Assembly: GCF_003987275.1 (NCBI RefSeq)
Contig: NZ_PIQF01000001.1
Span: 186,001-250,000 of the forward strand
Source of the DNA: Idiomarina seosinensis
Lineage (GTDB): Bacteria; Pseudomonadota; Gammaproteobacteria; Enterobacterales; Alteromonadaceae
Reading direction: 5' to 3'
Length of the DNA stretch: 64,000 bases
Of the stretch, positions 23,808 through 32,601 are shown piece after piece; the stretch's first letter is position 1, and each line of letters starts with the position of its first letter. The position numbers were made by a program, and so were the translations under genes. The notes beneath the pieces are model-generated. The model was given only the letters and a program-made list of their open reading frames with translations, did no database searches and was not told the DNA's origin.

Positions 23808-24783
23808 TAAAGCTGCGTTTTTACCGATAGATCGTGAGTGCACCGTTGGCTTCGAATTAGAGTTTTCGGGCCTTTCGGTGCAACAAACGCTAGATACCCT
23901 GCAGCATCATCTGCAGGGTGATATCGAGAATATCTCACTGGCGGAACGCACAATCACCCACGCCGAACTGGGTAAGTTTCAGATAGAGCTGGATTGGAGC
24001 TATTTGAAGAAAGTGGCTAAACGCCAGTCGCAATCTCAAAGTGGTGAAAAAACCTGGTTGAAAGAGGTGGGCAATTTAGCCGAAAAAGTGGTACCACTGG
24101 AAGTTGTATGCCCGCCTTTAACGCTGGAACAATGCGAACAATTACTGCCGTTAACCGATGCATTGCGGAGTGCCGGGGCAAGGGGCACTGATGAGTCGTG
24201 GTTAGCGGCTTACGGTGTTCATATTAATGCGGAAGTGCCCACTAATGACGACGATGAGATAGAATCGGAAGCGTTGCACCGGTACTTACAGGCTTACGGA
24301 TTGTTGCAGTGGTGGTTGTTCGATGCACATCAGGTTAATACCACGCGTAAAGTCAGTCCCTACATTGATAAATACCCCGAAAGTTACCTACGGTTGTTAC
24401 TGGCTCAAGAGTCGGTCACTATGCCGCTATTGATCAACGATTACCTGGAACATAACGCGTCGCGGAATAGGGCATTGGATATGCTGCCGCTGTTTGCACA
24501 TATCGATCCGGAGCGTGTTTATGAAGTGGTCGGCGACGATAAAATAAAGTCACGACCCACTTTTCATTATCGATTGCCTAACTGCCATATTGAACAACCG
24601 GACTGGAACTTAACCGTGCCCTGGAAAGGCTGGTGGGTGATCGAAAAGCTGGCTAATGATGAGAGAGCATTGGAATACTGGCGAAGCCAGTTTTTAGAAC
24701 AAAGCCGGCCACTTATCGGAGTGGCTGAAACAGATTGGAAACGTAGGATTAATGAATGGCTGATAGACCGCGGGTGGTGGTAA
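23788..24783 (+). CDS. putative amidoligase (amidoligase enzyme family)
   Basis: About 331 residues from TTG 23788. The opening CTVGFELEFSGL and the layout fit the glutamine-synthetase-like amidoligase family predicted to form amide bonds in peptide-like metabolites, using ATP. Further conserved-looking parts are LEVVCPPLTLEQ, YGVHINAEVP and HYRLPNCHI. Start choice is unusual. No in-frame ATG or GTG lies near the N-terminus. The Shine-Dalgarno AAGGAG (23791-23796) lies six bases before ATT 23803, which overlaps the peptidase stop as ATTAG. TTG 23788 has no such site. The 3' end overlaps the glutamine amidotransferase by 28 bases. The family call is by recognition of motif and gene pairing, without an alignment. 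Confidence 0.72.
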   Translation: MKEKAISKAAFLPIDRECTVGFELEFSGLSVQQTLDTLQHHLQGDIENISLAERTITHAELGKFQIELDWSYLKKVAKRQSQSQSGEKTWLKEVGNLAEKVVPLEVVCPPLTLEQCEQLLPLTDALRSAGARGTDESWLAAYGVHINAEVPTNDDDEIESEALHRYLQAYGLLQWWLFDAHQVNTTRKVSPYIDKYPESYLRLLLAQESVTMPLLINDYLEHNASRNRALDMLPLFAHIDPERVYEVVGDDKIKSRPTFHYRLPNCHIEQPDWNLTVPWKGWWVIEKLANDERALEYWRSQFLEQSRPLIGVAETDWKRRINEWLIDRGWW

Positions 24784-25433
24784 CCGGCAATGCCAGAAAG
24801 TGGTCGCCGTCGTGGTGGTGTACCTGGATCGCGCTAAGAATATTAGGAGCGCGGCCGATACGTGCCAGTGTTCGCCATGCGGTAACAGCAGACTCAAGTA
24901 TTGATGCGGTGATCATCGGTGGTGGTGACGACATAAGCCCGTCGCATTACCAGCAAGAAGCGGCTCCGGATGCCGAATACGATCGCAAACGTGATGATTT
25001 AGAAATTGAGTGGATTCATTGGGCACTTAAAGAAAAGGTGCCGTTGTTAGGGATTTGCCGCGGCTCACAGCTGATTAACGTGGTGTTGGGTGGCGAGTTG
25101 AACCAAAACATCCGGGAGCTGCGTAAATTAACCTACAACCGTCCTGGCTTACTACCCACTAAGCAGGTGCGATTAGCAGACGACTCTCGGGTTGCTGCAA
25201 TTTGTCGAAAGCCGCGGCTGCGGGTTAATAGCTTGCATTCCCAGATTGTCCGTAAAACTGGTGACGGCATGCGAGCCGTTGGCTGGGATTTGGATGGTTT
25301 TATTCAGGCTTCTGAACATCAGGAGTACCACATTGTTGGTGTGCAGTGGCACCCGGAGTATTTATTTTATGTCCCGAGTCAGTTACGGCTTTTTCGTTGG
25401 TTGTTGGGTTGTAGTCAGTCTACTGCTGGCTAG
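24756..25433 (+). CDS. class-I glutamine amidotransferase / gamma-glutamyl hydrolase-like protein (peptidase C26)
   Basis: 225 residues of the PuuD-like class-I glutamine amidotransferase fold. Visible are the oxyanion/binding segment AVIIGGGDDISPSHY, the nucleophile Cys in LLGICRGSQLIN (near residue 100), and the His-Glu pair of VGVQWHPEYLF (near residue 205), which completes a Cys-His-Glu triad. Such proteins either supply ammonia to a partner enzyme or cleave gamma-glutamyl amides. The 28-base overlap with the amidoligase gene argues that the two act on one pathway. The last 65 bases also encode the start of the next gene in another frame. Confidence 0.85.
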   Translation: MADRPRVVVTGNARKWSPSWWCTWIALRILGARPIRASVRHAVTADSSIDAVIIGGGDDISPSHYQQEAAPDAEYDRKRDDLEIEWIHWALKEKVPLLGICRGSQLINVVLGGELNQNIRELRKLTYNRPGLLPTKQVRLADDSRVAAICRKPRLRVNSLHSQIVRKTGDGMRAVGWDLDGFIQASEHQEYHIVGVQWHPEYLFYVPSQLRLFRWLLGCSQSTAG

Positions 25434-26430
25434 TTGTTCGTCGCCATCCTACCAGCCGACTAAGCCGTGGCATACTGAAGAGGGCTTTACCAATACTCAC
25501 AGTTCTGCTCAGGACAGGGGCTTTTTCGAGTTCTTGTACATGCGTTGGTTCAGTGATGTTGAGTGGCATGATCAAGCTGAACAAGCGCACTTAATACCGG
25601 CTGTCGAAGCCGACATAGAAACGATTCAAAACCCGGAACGCGAAGAACGACAGGTCACCTGGATTGGGCATTCGACCTTTCTACTACAGTATCAGGGTTT
25701 AAATGTATTAACTGATCCTATTTTTAGTGAGCGGGCGTCACCGGTCAGCTTTGCCGGCCCTAAGCGGTTAACAGATTTGCCCATAAAGATAGAGCAGTTG
25801 CCATCCATTGATGCGGTGATTATCTCACACGATCATTATGACCATTTAGATGTCGAGTCAATTCAGGCATTAGGGCCTGATGTTCATTACTATGTTCCGC
25901 TAAAATTAAAATCCTGGTTTCTGGATCTCGGTATTGCTGAAGATAAAGTGACTGAGCTGGATTGGTGGCAAGGGGCAAGCGCTGGGTCGCTAACCGTTAA
26001 TGCCACTCCGAGCCAGCATTGGTCAGGACGCGGCTTATGGGACCGCTCTGAAACACTGTGGGCAAGTTATGTTATTGATATTGATGACTGGCGCATTTGG
26101 TTCGGAGGGGATACTGGCTACAACGAGGTACAGTTTAAGCAAATTGGCGAGCGCTTTGGGCCAGTCGACCTGGCATTAAACCCAGTAGGCGCTTATTTAC
26201 CCCGTTGGTTCATGCAGGTCGCGCACGTTAATCCGCTCGAAGCGACCACAATTCATCAAGAGATTGGTGCTGCCAAAAGTGTTACTATGCACTGGGGGGC
26301 ATTTCAGTTGGCTGCCGAAGGCATTCAGCAAACCCTGGATGACATAACAGCAGCACGAGAAGCGGCTGACCTGTCCGCGGAAGAATTTCAGATAATGGCG
26401 GTGGGTGAAACCAAAAGTTTTAATCACTAA
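25369..26430 (+). CDS. metallo-beta-lactamase-fold lipoprotein hydrolase (NAPE-PLD/RomA-like)
   Basis: 353 residues from ATG 25369, chosen because it gives a clean lipoprotein signal (FFVGCWVVVSLLLASC) with GGAG about ten bases upstream; the open frame extends further back inside the previous gene. Metal-binding motifs of the MBL fold are present: WIGHSTFLL near the N-terminus of the domain, SHDHYDHLD, a His in SQHWSGR, GGDTGYN and MHWGAF. The arrangement matches the NAPE-PLD/RomA branch of hydrolases. It is likely anchored in a membrane facing the periplasm. It overlaps the amidotransferase gene by 65 bases and closes the cassette. Confidence 0.83.
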   Translation: MSRVSYGFFVGCWVVVSLLLASCSSPSYQPTKPWHTEEGFTNTHSSAQDRGFFEFLYMRWFSDVEWHDQAEQAHLIPAVEADIETIQNPEREERQVTWIGHSTFLLQYQGLNVLTDPIFSERASPVSFAGPKRLTDLPIKIEQLPSIDAVIISHDHYDHLDVESIQALGPDVHYYVPLKLKSWFLDLGIAEDKVTELDWWQGASAGSLTVNATPSQHWSGRGLWDRSETLWASYVIDIDDWRIWFGGDTGYNEVQFKQIGERFGPVDLALNPVGAYLPRWFMQVAHVNPLEATTIHQEIGAAKSVTMHWGAFQLAAEGIQQTLDDITAAREAADLSAEEFQIMAVGETKSFNH

Positions 26431-26536
26431 ACCGATTAAGTGAAGCGGTATTTTCCAGTTCTGATTGATCTAAGTATCGGTTAAATTGGTAAACCATACT
26501 CGTATATTAGAATAATCAATCAAGACTGGAGTTTGC

Positions 26537-28165
26537 ATGACCATTGCCAACCGCTTATATGCGGGATTTGCTTTTATAATATTACTATTAATTGCTACGA
26601 CCATTATCGGAACTTGGCAAGTTGATGAAATCAACAAGACATTAACCCGCGTTAATGAAGTTGGTAGTGAAAAACAACGTTATGCGATAAATTTCCGCGG
26701 TAGTGTGCATGATAGAGCGATTGCTCTACGTGATTTAGTATTGACAGAAAGCCCTGCTGAGCGCGATGAATTTAGAGCGCTAGTCGCTGAGTTAAAAAAG
26801 AATTATGCGGATGCGGAGCGGGGAATGGCGCAAATTACTTCCAACCCCGATTTGGTCACCAGTAAAGAAAAGCAACTATTAGAACGGATAGAAGATATTC
26901 AACAGCAAGCACTGGCAACTTCTGTGGAGGTGGAGCAGTTGTTAGCGTCAGACCAGCGCCAACGGGCCCAGGATTACGTGCTGAGAGAATTATCACCTGC
27001 CTACGCCGAATGGTTGAATCGCATCAATGACTTTATTGACTACGAGGAAAAAAATATAGCGGCGGGTGTTGATGACGTACTGGAGCGCAGTAACGGCTTT
27101 ACTATGGTCATGTGGCTAGTCACGGTATTAGCGATCGGCGCCGGTGCGGTTGTCAGTTATTTGATCGTGCGTCGCTTAACGCACACCATTGGTGGTGAGC
27201 CGGAAGACGCGGTAACGATGTTAGAGCGTATTGCCGATGGTGATTTGACGGTAGAGACCAACTCCAAGTACCAAGATTCGATGATGGCTCAGGTTAACCG
27301 CATGGTTCGCCAGTTACAGCGGTTGGTTAAAGAAGTGTCGGATTCATCGGAGCAGCTGTTGAATTCGTCTAATGAGCTCTCAGAAACCGCCGGTAATAAT
27401 TCGCAATTAGTGATCAGGCAACAAGACGAAACCACCCAGGGTGCTGCCGCTATTAATCAGATGTCGCAGACAGTGTCTGAAGTCGCTCGCCACACCAACG
27501 AAGCGGCGGAACTGGCGGATGAAACAGATCGTGAAACCCAGTCCGGTGGTGAAGAAGTTGAGTCAACCATTCGCTCGATAGAGTCTTTAGCACACGAAGT
27601 AGAAAATGCGGCAACGGTTATTGGACACTTAAGTGACAATACCGAAGAGATTACTAAAGTACTGGAAGTCATTGAAGGTATTGCTGACCAAACCAACCTG
27701 TTGGCACTAAACGCCGCCATTGAGGCAGCGCGGGCCGGTGAACATGGGCGCGGTTTCTCTGTTGTTGCTGACGAAGTTCGAGCATTAGCAAACCGTACTC
27801 AGGAATCGACCAAGAGTATTCAGTCGCTCATTGAAACCATGAAAGGCAGCGCCGGCGAAGCGGTGTCTGTGATGGAACGCGGTAAAACCCAGGCGTCTAC
27901 CAGTGTTGAACAGGCGCGCCGAGCGGGTCATTCACTGCAGACAGTTAACGATGCCGTTAAACGAATGACTGATATGAATGCGCAAATAGCAACGGCTGCC
28001 GAAGAGCAAAGCTCTGTTGCCGACGAAATTAATCAGAACTTTCATGGTATTACCGAAGCGACCGAGCAGTCAGCTGCTGGCTCTGAACAGGTTAGTGAAG
28101 CCAGTCGCGAGTTAAATGATTTGGCGAAACACTTGAGTGAACGTGTGCGTCGCTTCCGGGTTTAG
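26537..28165 (+). CDS. methyl-accepting chemotaxis protein
   Basis: Transmembrane chemoreceptor of 542 residues. An N-terminal membrane segment (about 9-28) is followed by a periplasmic four-helix-bundle sensor. A second membrane span (about 193-214) leads to a HAMP domain (about 215-267) and a long coiled-coil signalling domain. The highly conserved hairpin tip is [20 protein letters not shown]. The C-terminus ends SERVRRFRV without a CheR/CheB pentapeptide. It is a single-gene unit; no chemotaxis kinase genes are nearby and the ligand is unknown. Confidence 0.95.
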   Translation: MTIANRLYAGFAFIILLLIATTIIGTWQVDEINKTLTRVNEVGSEKQRYAINFRGSVHDRAIALRDLVLTESPAERDEFRALVAELKKNYADAERGMAQITSNPDLVTSKEKQLLERIEDIQQQALATSVEVEQLLASDQRQRAQDYVLRELSPAYAEWLNRINDFIDYEEKNIAAGVDDVLERSNGFTMVMWLVTVLAIGAGAVVSYLIVRRLTHTIGGEPEDAVTMLERIADGDLTVETNSKYQDSMMAQVNRMVRQLQRLVKEVSDSSEQLLNSSNELSETAGNNSQLVIRQQDETTQGAAAINQMSQTVSEVARHTNEAAELADETDRETQSGGEEVESTIRSIESLAHEVENAATVIGHLSDNTEEITKVLEVIEGIADQTNLLALNAAIEAARAGEHGRGFSVVADEVRALANRTQESTKSIQSLIETMKGSAGEAVSVMERGKTQASTSVEQARRAGHSLQTVNDAVKRMTDMNAQIATAAEEQSSVADEINQNFHGITEATEQSAAGSEQVSEASRELNDLAKHLSERVRRFRV

Positions 28166-28206
28166 TAAGGGAGAGCCGAAGTTTTAGCCATTTAGCGCAA
28201 AAGCAC

Positions 28207-28235
28207 TTGATAAGACTGGCTAAAACCCCTACCAT
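28207..28235 (+). promoter_or_regulatory. candidate promoter for tRNA-Ser
   Basis: TTGATA (28207-28212) and TACCAT (28230-28235), 17 bases apart, followed by a GC-rich AGCGGCCG stretch just before the mature tRNA start at 28248. Confidence 0.5.
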
Positions 28236-28247
28236 AGCGGCCGTTCT

Positions 28248-28335
28248 GGAGAGGTGGCCGAGTGGCTGAAGGCGCACGCCTGGAAAGTGTGTATACGGCA
28301 ACGTATCGAGGGTTCGAATCCCTCTCTCTCCGCCA
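28248..28335 (+). tRNA. tRNA-Ser (anticodon GGA)
   Basis: An 88-nt class II tRNA: acceptor stem GGAGAGG pairing with the 3' strand before the discriminator, anticodon loop CTGGAAA (anticodon GGA), a variable arm of serine-tRNA size (GTATACGGCAACGTATC region), T-arm GGTTCGAATCC and encoded CCA. Confidence 0.97.
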
Positions 28336-28346
28336 GATTTTAAGAG

Positions 28347-28376
28347 AAAGCTCGCTGTTATGGCGGGCTTTTTTTG
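28347..28376 (+). terminator. intrinsic terminator of tRNA-Ser
   Basis: Stem AGCTCGC/GCGGGCT (28349-28355 and 28363-28369, one G-U pair) directly followed by a run of seven T. It begins 12 bases after the tRNA CCA end. Confidence 0.85.
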
Positions 28377-28478
28377 TTTGGACTATTGCAAATGTGGGTT
28401 TCGACCAAGGTCGAATTCCATATTACGGGTGAAGGTCTATGCTGTTATCTAGTTGTTAAAAGGACTTGAGGTAGCAGT

Positions 28479-30374
28479 ATGCAGGCATATCACGAAATTT
28501 ACAGCGAAGCACAACAAGATCCTGAGGGATTTTGGCTGGAGCAGGCGAAACGACTGGATTGGTTTACGCCGCCAACGACCGCCGCAGCAGTGAAAAAGAA
28601 TGGGCTGGCGGACTGGTTTCCGGATGGTCAAATCAATGTCAGTTATCTGGCATTGGATGCTCAGGTTAACGCGGGTCGTGGTGACCAGGATGCGTTGATT
28701 TATGATTCGCCGGTTACCGATCGCGTCGAAAAATATAGCTACCAGCAACTTAAGGACGAAGTTGCAAAATTTGCCGGGGTTATTCAGTCGATGGGCGTCG
28801 AAAAAGGCGACCGGGTGATTATTTATATGCCGATGATCCCGCAGGCGGCAATTGCTATGCTTGCCTGCGCTCGGATTGGCGCGATTCACTCGGTGGTGTT
28901 CGGCGGTTTTGCTGCCCACGAACTGGCGATTCGAATTGACGATGCTGAACCTGCTATGTTGCTGACCGCGTCCTGCGGTATCGAAGGCAACAAAACACTG
29001 GCTTATAAGCCGATTGTTGACAGGGCTTTAGCTGAAGCTGAAAAGCCACCTCAAAACGTGATTGTATTCCAACGTGAACAACAGCTTGCTGAGCTGCAGC
29101 AAGGCCGTGATCATGACTGGCAGCAACTGATGGAAGGCGCTGAGCCGGTTGATGCAGTACCGGTGGCAGCGACACATCCGCTTTATATTTTATATACCTC
29201 TGGCACGACTGGACGGCCCAAAGGTGTGGTGCGCGACCATGGCGGTTACGCAGTGGCACTTAATTTTTCAATGAATTATGTCTACGGGCTACAACCGGGC
29301 GACGTGTTTTTTACCGCTTCGGACGTCGGCTGGGTGGTTGGCCATTCGTACATTGTGTACGGGCCGTTAATTTTTGGTTGTAGTTCTATTCTGTACGAAG
29401 GCAAACCGATTAACACACCTGATGCTGGCGCTTTCTGGCGCGTGGTTGAACAGCACAAGGTTACGGCAATTTTTTCAGCTCCCACTGCATTCCGGGCTAT
29501 TAAAAAAGAAGACCCTCAGGCTGAGCATTTAAAACGTTACGACATTAGTTCGCTGCAGCGGGTCTATATGGCGGGCGAACGTCTGGATCCCGCCACGTAC
29601 GAATGGACCACAGAAGTGACCGGATTACCCGTTTACGACCATTGGTGGCAGACAGAGTCGGGTTGGCCAATGTGTGCAAACCCAGTGGGTGTTGGGGCAA
29701 CCCCCGTTAAACCAGGTTCCTCGAGTTTGCCGGTGCCTGGTTATGAGGTAACGGTACTGGATACCACTGGCAAGCAGTTAGGAGCTAACGAAGAAGGTTC
29801 GATTTGCGTACGACTGCCGCTGCCCCCCGGATGCCTGCCGACTGTATGGGGCGACGAGCAACGCCTGCAGGATAGTTATTTAAAAGCATTCCCTGGCTAT
29901 TATTGCAGTGGCGATGGTGGTTATATTGATGACGAAGGTTATGTCTTTATTATGGGCCGTACCGATGACGTGATTAATGTGGCAGGGCATCGTTTATCGA
30001 CCGGTGAAATGGAAGAAATTCTGGCCGCACATCCAGCGGTGGCAGAGTGCGCAGTGGTCGGTACTCCGGATGATTTAAAAGGGGAATTGCCGATTGGACT
30101 GGTGATTCTCAAAAATGAAGTCGATATTGACCCGCAGCAGCTACAGGACGAGCTGGTACAGCGCATTCGTGGAGAGATTGGTGCTATCGCTTGCCTGAAG
30201 ACATTATATGTTGTGCCTAAGCTTCCAAAAACCCGATCCGGCAAGATTTTACGTCGGTTGATTCGGCAATTGTTACAGCGAGAAGATGTCGCTATCCCGT
30301 CTACGATTGATGACTCCAATAGTATTGAGGCGATTCAGGCGTGTATTGAGGAGCAAAGCAAGGCTAGCCAATAG
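28479..30374 (+). CDS. acyl-CoA synthetase of the propionate-CoA ligase (PrpE) type
   Basis: AMP-forming ligase of 631 residues that activates a short carboxylate, most likely propionate, to its CoA thioester. It has the ACAS N-terminal segment, the ATP-binding P-loop YTSGTTGRPKGVVRDHGG (about residues 238-255), the YDHWWQTESGWPM motif typical of PrpE/Acs enzymes, the hinge-region YCSGDGGYIDDEGYVFIMGRTDDVINVAGHR, and the C-terminal catalytic Lys in PKTRSGKILRR. It is not beside a methylcitrate operon here, so the substrate is inferred from family resemblance; acetate or another short acid is possible. Confidence 0.85.
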   Translation: MQAYHEIYSEAQQDPEGFWLEQAKRLDWFTPPTTAAAVKKNGLADWFPDGQINVSYLALDAQVNAGRGDQDALIYDSPVTDRVEKYSYQQLKDEVAKFAGVIQSMGVEKGDRVIIYMPMIPQAAIAMLACARIGAIHSVVFGGFAAHELAIRIDDAEPAMLLTASCGIEGNKTLAYKPIVDRALAEAEKPPQNVIVFQREQQLAELQQGRDHDWQQLMEGAEPVDAVPVAATHPLYILYTSGTTGRPKGVVRDHGGYAVALNFSMNYVYGLQPGDVFFTASDVGWVVGHSYIVYGPLIFGCSSILYEGKPINTPDAGAFWRVVEQHKVTAIFSAPTAFRAIKKEDPQAEHLKRYDISSLQRVYMAGERLDPATYEWTTEVTGLPVYDHWWQTESGWPMCANPVGVGATPVKPGSSSLPVPGYEVTVLDTTGKQLGANEEGSICVRLPLPPGCLPTVWGDEQRLQDSYLKAFPGYYCSGDGGYIDDEGYVFIMGRTDDVINVAGHRLSTGEMEEILAAHPAVAECAVVGTPDDLKGELPIGLVILKNEVDIDPQQLQDELVQRIRGEIGAIACLKTLYVVPKLPKTRSGKILRRLIRQLLQREDVAIPSTIDDSNSIEAIQACIEEQSKASQ

Positions 30375-30429
30375 TGGTTACAACAGGCTAAAATACGCCA
30401 TTAATTAAATCACTTTCAAAGGGTTATTA

Positions 30430-31407
30430 ATGACGTTATCCATTGTTGCAATAATTACCGGTCTGGCTGTTTTAGTTTGGAGTGCCGACCGTTTTGTTGA
30501 AGGCTCCGCAGCCGTGGCTCGTCATTTAGGGATGCCGCCTCTCATTATCGGTATGGTAATTATTGGTTTCGGCACCTCGGCTCCTGAAATGGTGGTGTCT
30601 GCACTTGCTTCACTGGAAGGCAGCCCTGCGTTAGCCCTGGGTAATGCGTATGGGTCTAATATTACCAACATTGCTTTAGTGTTGGGTCTAACAGCAGTAT
30701 TAGCGCCAATTACCGTACAGTCGGGCGTGATAAGACGCGAAATGCCGGTATTAATCGCAATTACACTGCTAAGTGCGGCGTTCTTGTGGGACTTTAATAT
30801 TACCGAGGTAGAAGCCTGGGTGTTGCTTGCCTTGTTTTTGGCGTATATGGGCTGGTCGGTTTATATTGGCAGTAAAAGTAGCGATGACAGCTTAGCTACC
30901 GAATTTACCCAAGAGCTGGATTCGCACCCGATTTCGTTGAAGCCCGCGATTATTTGGCTGATCGTCGGCTTAGTGTTATTGGTGCTAAGTTCACGCGCAC
31001 TGGTTTGGGGCGCGGTAAATATTTCGCAGGCACTGGGTGTCAGCGACTTGGTGATTGGCTTAACCGTGGTTGCAATAGGTACTTCATTGCCTGAGCTAGC
31101 TTCGGCGATTGCAGCGGTGCGTAAGAATGAGCATGACCTTGCATTGGGCAATGTGATTGGTTCGAATATGTTCAATACCATGGCCGTGGTTGGTATTGCC
31201 GGCGCAATTCACCCGATTTCTCTGGAGCCACTAGTACTATACCGCGACTGGGTCACCATGGCCGCACTGACGCTGCTGCTATTGCTGTTCTCCCTACGGA
31301 TTAAGCGCGTCGGGCGTATAAACCGAATACATGGTATCTCCTTTTTGATTATGTACGTCGCCTATTGTATTTATCTCGCCACCACCGGCTTCGCCCCGGC
31401 GCTATAG
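30430..31407 (+). CDS. CaCA-family sodium/calcium exchanger (YrbG-like)
   Basis: Inner-membrane cation exchanger of 325 residues with about ten membrane segments. The two inverted alpha-repeats are clear: GFGTSAPEMVVSALASLEG and LALGNAYGSNITNIALVLG in the first half, AIGTSLPELASAIAAVRK and LALGNVIGSNMFNTM in the second. These carry the acidic residues that bind Na+/Ca2+. It is followed 15 bases later by a strong GC hairpin (31422-31440) and then by REP cluster A. Confidence 0.93.
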   Translation: MTLSIVAIITGLAVLVWSADRFVEGSAAVARHLGMPPLIIGMVIIGFGTSAPEMVVSALASLEGSPALALGNAYGSNITNIALVLGLTAVLAPITVQSGVIRREMPVLIAITLLSAAFLWDFNITEVEAWVLLALFLAYMGWSVYIGSKSSDDSLATEFTQELDSHPISLKPAIIWLIVGLVLLVLSSRALVWGAVNISQALGVSDLVIGLTVVAIGTSLPELASAIAAVRKNEHDLALGNVIGSNMFNTMAVVGIAGAIHPISLEPLVLYRDWVTMAALTLLLLLFSLRIKRVGRINRIHGISFLIMYVAYCIYLATTGFAPAL

Positions 31408-31421
31408 CGGCCCCTCCGGGC

Positions 31422-31440
31422 TTCCGGGGTGCCCCCGGAA
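31422..31440 (+). terminator. GC-rich hairpin at the 3' end of the exchanger gene
   Basis: TTCCGGGG/CCCCGGAA, a perfect 8-bp stem with loop TGC, 15 bases after the stop codon. No T-run follows; it directly borders the REP cluster. It may be a factor-assisted terminator or an RNA-stabilising stem. Confidence 0.45.
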
Positions 31441-31970
31441 ACCCCCGTCGGCATCGCCCGTCGGCAAGCCGACGGGTACCCACGATATGAATGATATTCG
31501 GGATGGCCGGGGTATCCCACCGTCGGCAAGCCAACGGCTACCCACGATATGAATTTATATCCGGGATGGCCTGGGGTATCCCCCGTCGGCAAGCCAACGG
31601 TTACCCACGATTTGAATTTATATCCGTGATGGCCGGGGATATCGCTTTTCAAACGACGATCGGTGTTAAGAGCTCTGATTCTGATGGCTTCCGAAAATCC
31701 CTTCAGATCGCAGGTACCCTTCGGCTCGCCGAAGGAGCAGGAGGTCGTCGCCACCTTCGATGGCTGGATCCGAGGCACCCCTCGGGGCTCCCGCGATGGT
31801 GGACATATCGCTTTTCAAACGACGATCGGTGTTAAGAGCTCTGATTCTGATGGCTTCCGAAAATCCCTTCAGATCGCAGGTAGCCTTCGGCTTGCCGAAG
31901 GGGCAGGTGGTCGTCGCCACCCTCGATGGCGGGATCCGTCGCACCTCTCGCGGGCTCCCGCGATACAAAT
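31441..31970. repeat. REP/BIME cluster A (five REP palindromes)
   Basis: Short palindromes in both orientations. Three leftward copies (CCGTCGGC-AA-GCCRACGG) lie at 31458-31475, 31520-31537 and 31583-31600, each followed by ACCCACGAT[AT]TGAAT. Two rightward copies (CCTTCGGC-TY-GCCGAAGG) lie at 31718-31735 and 31884-31901. Read on its own strand, each REP is preceded by GGTA or GTAG, the tetranucleotide type that marks REPs recognised by RAYT proteins. Rightward copies are followed by a second small stem (GGTGG/CCACC region). The cluster sits immediately upstream of the RAYT gene at 32065. Confidence 0.9.
31639..31970 (+). repeat. about 166-bp tandem duplication inside REP cluster A
   Basis: The segment starting ATATCGCTTTTCAAACGACG at 31639 recurs at 31805. 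Each copy contains the spacer, one rightward REP and the tail ending in CCCGCGAT. The copies differ at scattered positions (TCGCC versus TTGCC in the REP loop, GGAGCAGG versus GGGCAGG) and by about one base in length. Confidence 0.85.
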
Positions 31971-32064
31971 AGAATCCCACGCGCAATTAAAAACCGTCAA
32001 TATCGCATAAAATTTGCCACGATATTCGCGGGCAGGGGCTCTGATTTCGTTCTTCAATGGAAGA

Positions 32065-32601
32065 ATGAAAAAATGGAAGCTTAGAAAATTTTATCCGCCG
32101 GATTTGTATTTTGTCACAATCAATACCTATCAACGCGAGCCGCTATTACTTGAGGAACATACTCTCAAGGCTTTTCGTCATGCGCTGGCTAAGACTAAAT
32201 ATCGCTACCCCTTCGAAAACCATGCCTGGGTTATTATGCCGGACCATATGCACTTTGTGATTCGCACTAAACATATTGAGCTGGGTCGTTTTATTGGCCG
32301 ATTAAAGAGTGAAATGACACGGCAATTACCAGAGCTATCCGCTAAAAACTATTGCTTAAACGATAAATTCAAATGGCGTCGTCGACGGGAAATGGGGCAA
32401 CTTTGGCACAACGGATTTTTCGAACACCGGATACGCGAAAATGCCGACTATGAACGCTGCGTTAAGTATTGTTTATATAATCCGGTAAAACACGGCTACG
32501 CCCCAACGGCCTGGGATTGGCCATATTCGACCCTGCGCGAGTTCATTAAGCAAGGTAAATACCCCCTGGAATGGAAATATTTGCAAAGCCAATGGGAATA
32601 G
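32065..32601 (+). CDS. REP-associated tyrosine transposase (RAYT, Y1/HUH family)
   Basis: 178 residues from ATG 32065 (an in-frame TTG lies at 32014). The protein carries the HUH motif in VIMPDHMHFVI (His-Met-His) and a single catalytic Tyr in CVKYCLYNPVKHGY, preceded by LWHNGFFEHRIRENADYERC, all hallmarks of RAYTs. These single-strand nucleases recognise REP hairpins with a 5' GTAG-type tetranucleotide and are thought to have spread REPs through genomes. REP clusters flank it on both sides, and the first REP downstream starts at 32604, three bases after its stop codon. No terminal repeats of an ordinary insertion sequence are seen. Confidence 0.9.
   Translation: MKKWKLRKFYPPDLYFVTINTYQREPLLLEEHTLKAFRHALAKTKYRYPFENHAWVIMPDHMHFVIRTKHIELGRFIGRLKSEMTRQLPELSAKNYCLNDKFKWRRRREMGQLWHNGFFEHRIRENADYERCVKYCLYNPVKHGYAPTAWDWPYSTLREFIKQGKYPLEWKYLQSQWE

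Noticed and set aside
24694..24934. Two minus-strand frames across the amidoligase/amidotransferase junction
   Set aside because: They overlap two well-supported genes and show no recognisable domain.
32065..32601. RAYT as part of a classic IS200/IS605 insertion sequence
   Set aside because: No left-end and right-end hairpins of an IS and no tnpB gene; the flanking repeats are multi-copy REPs that also occur far away.
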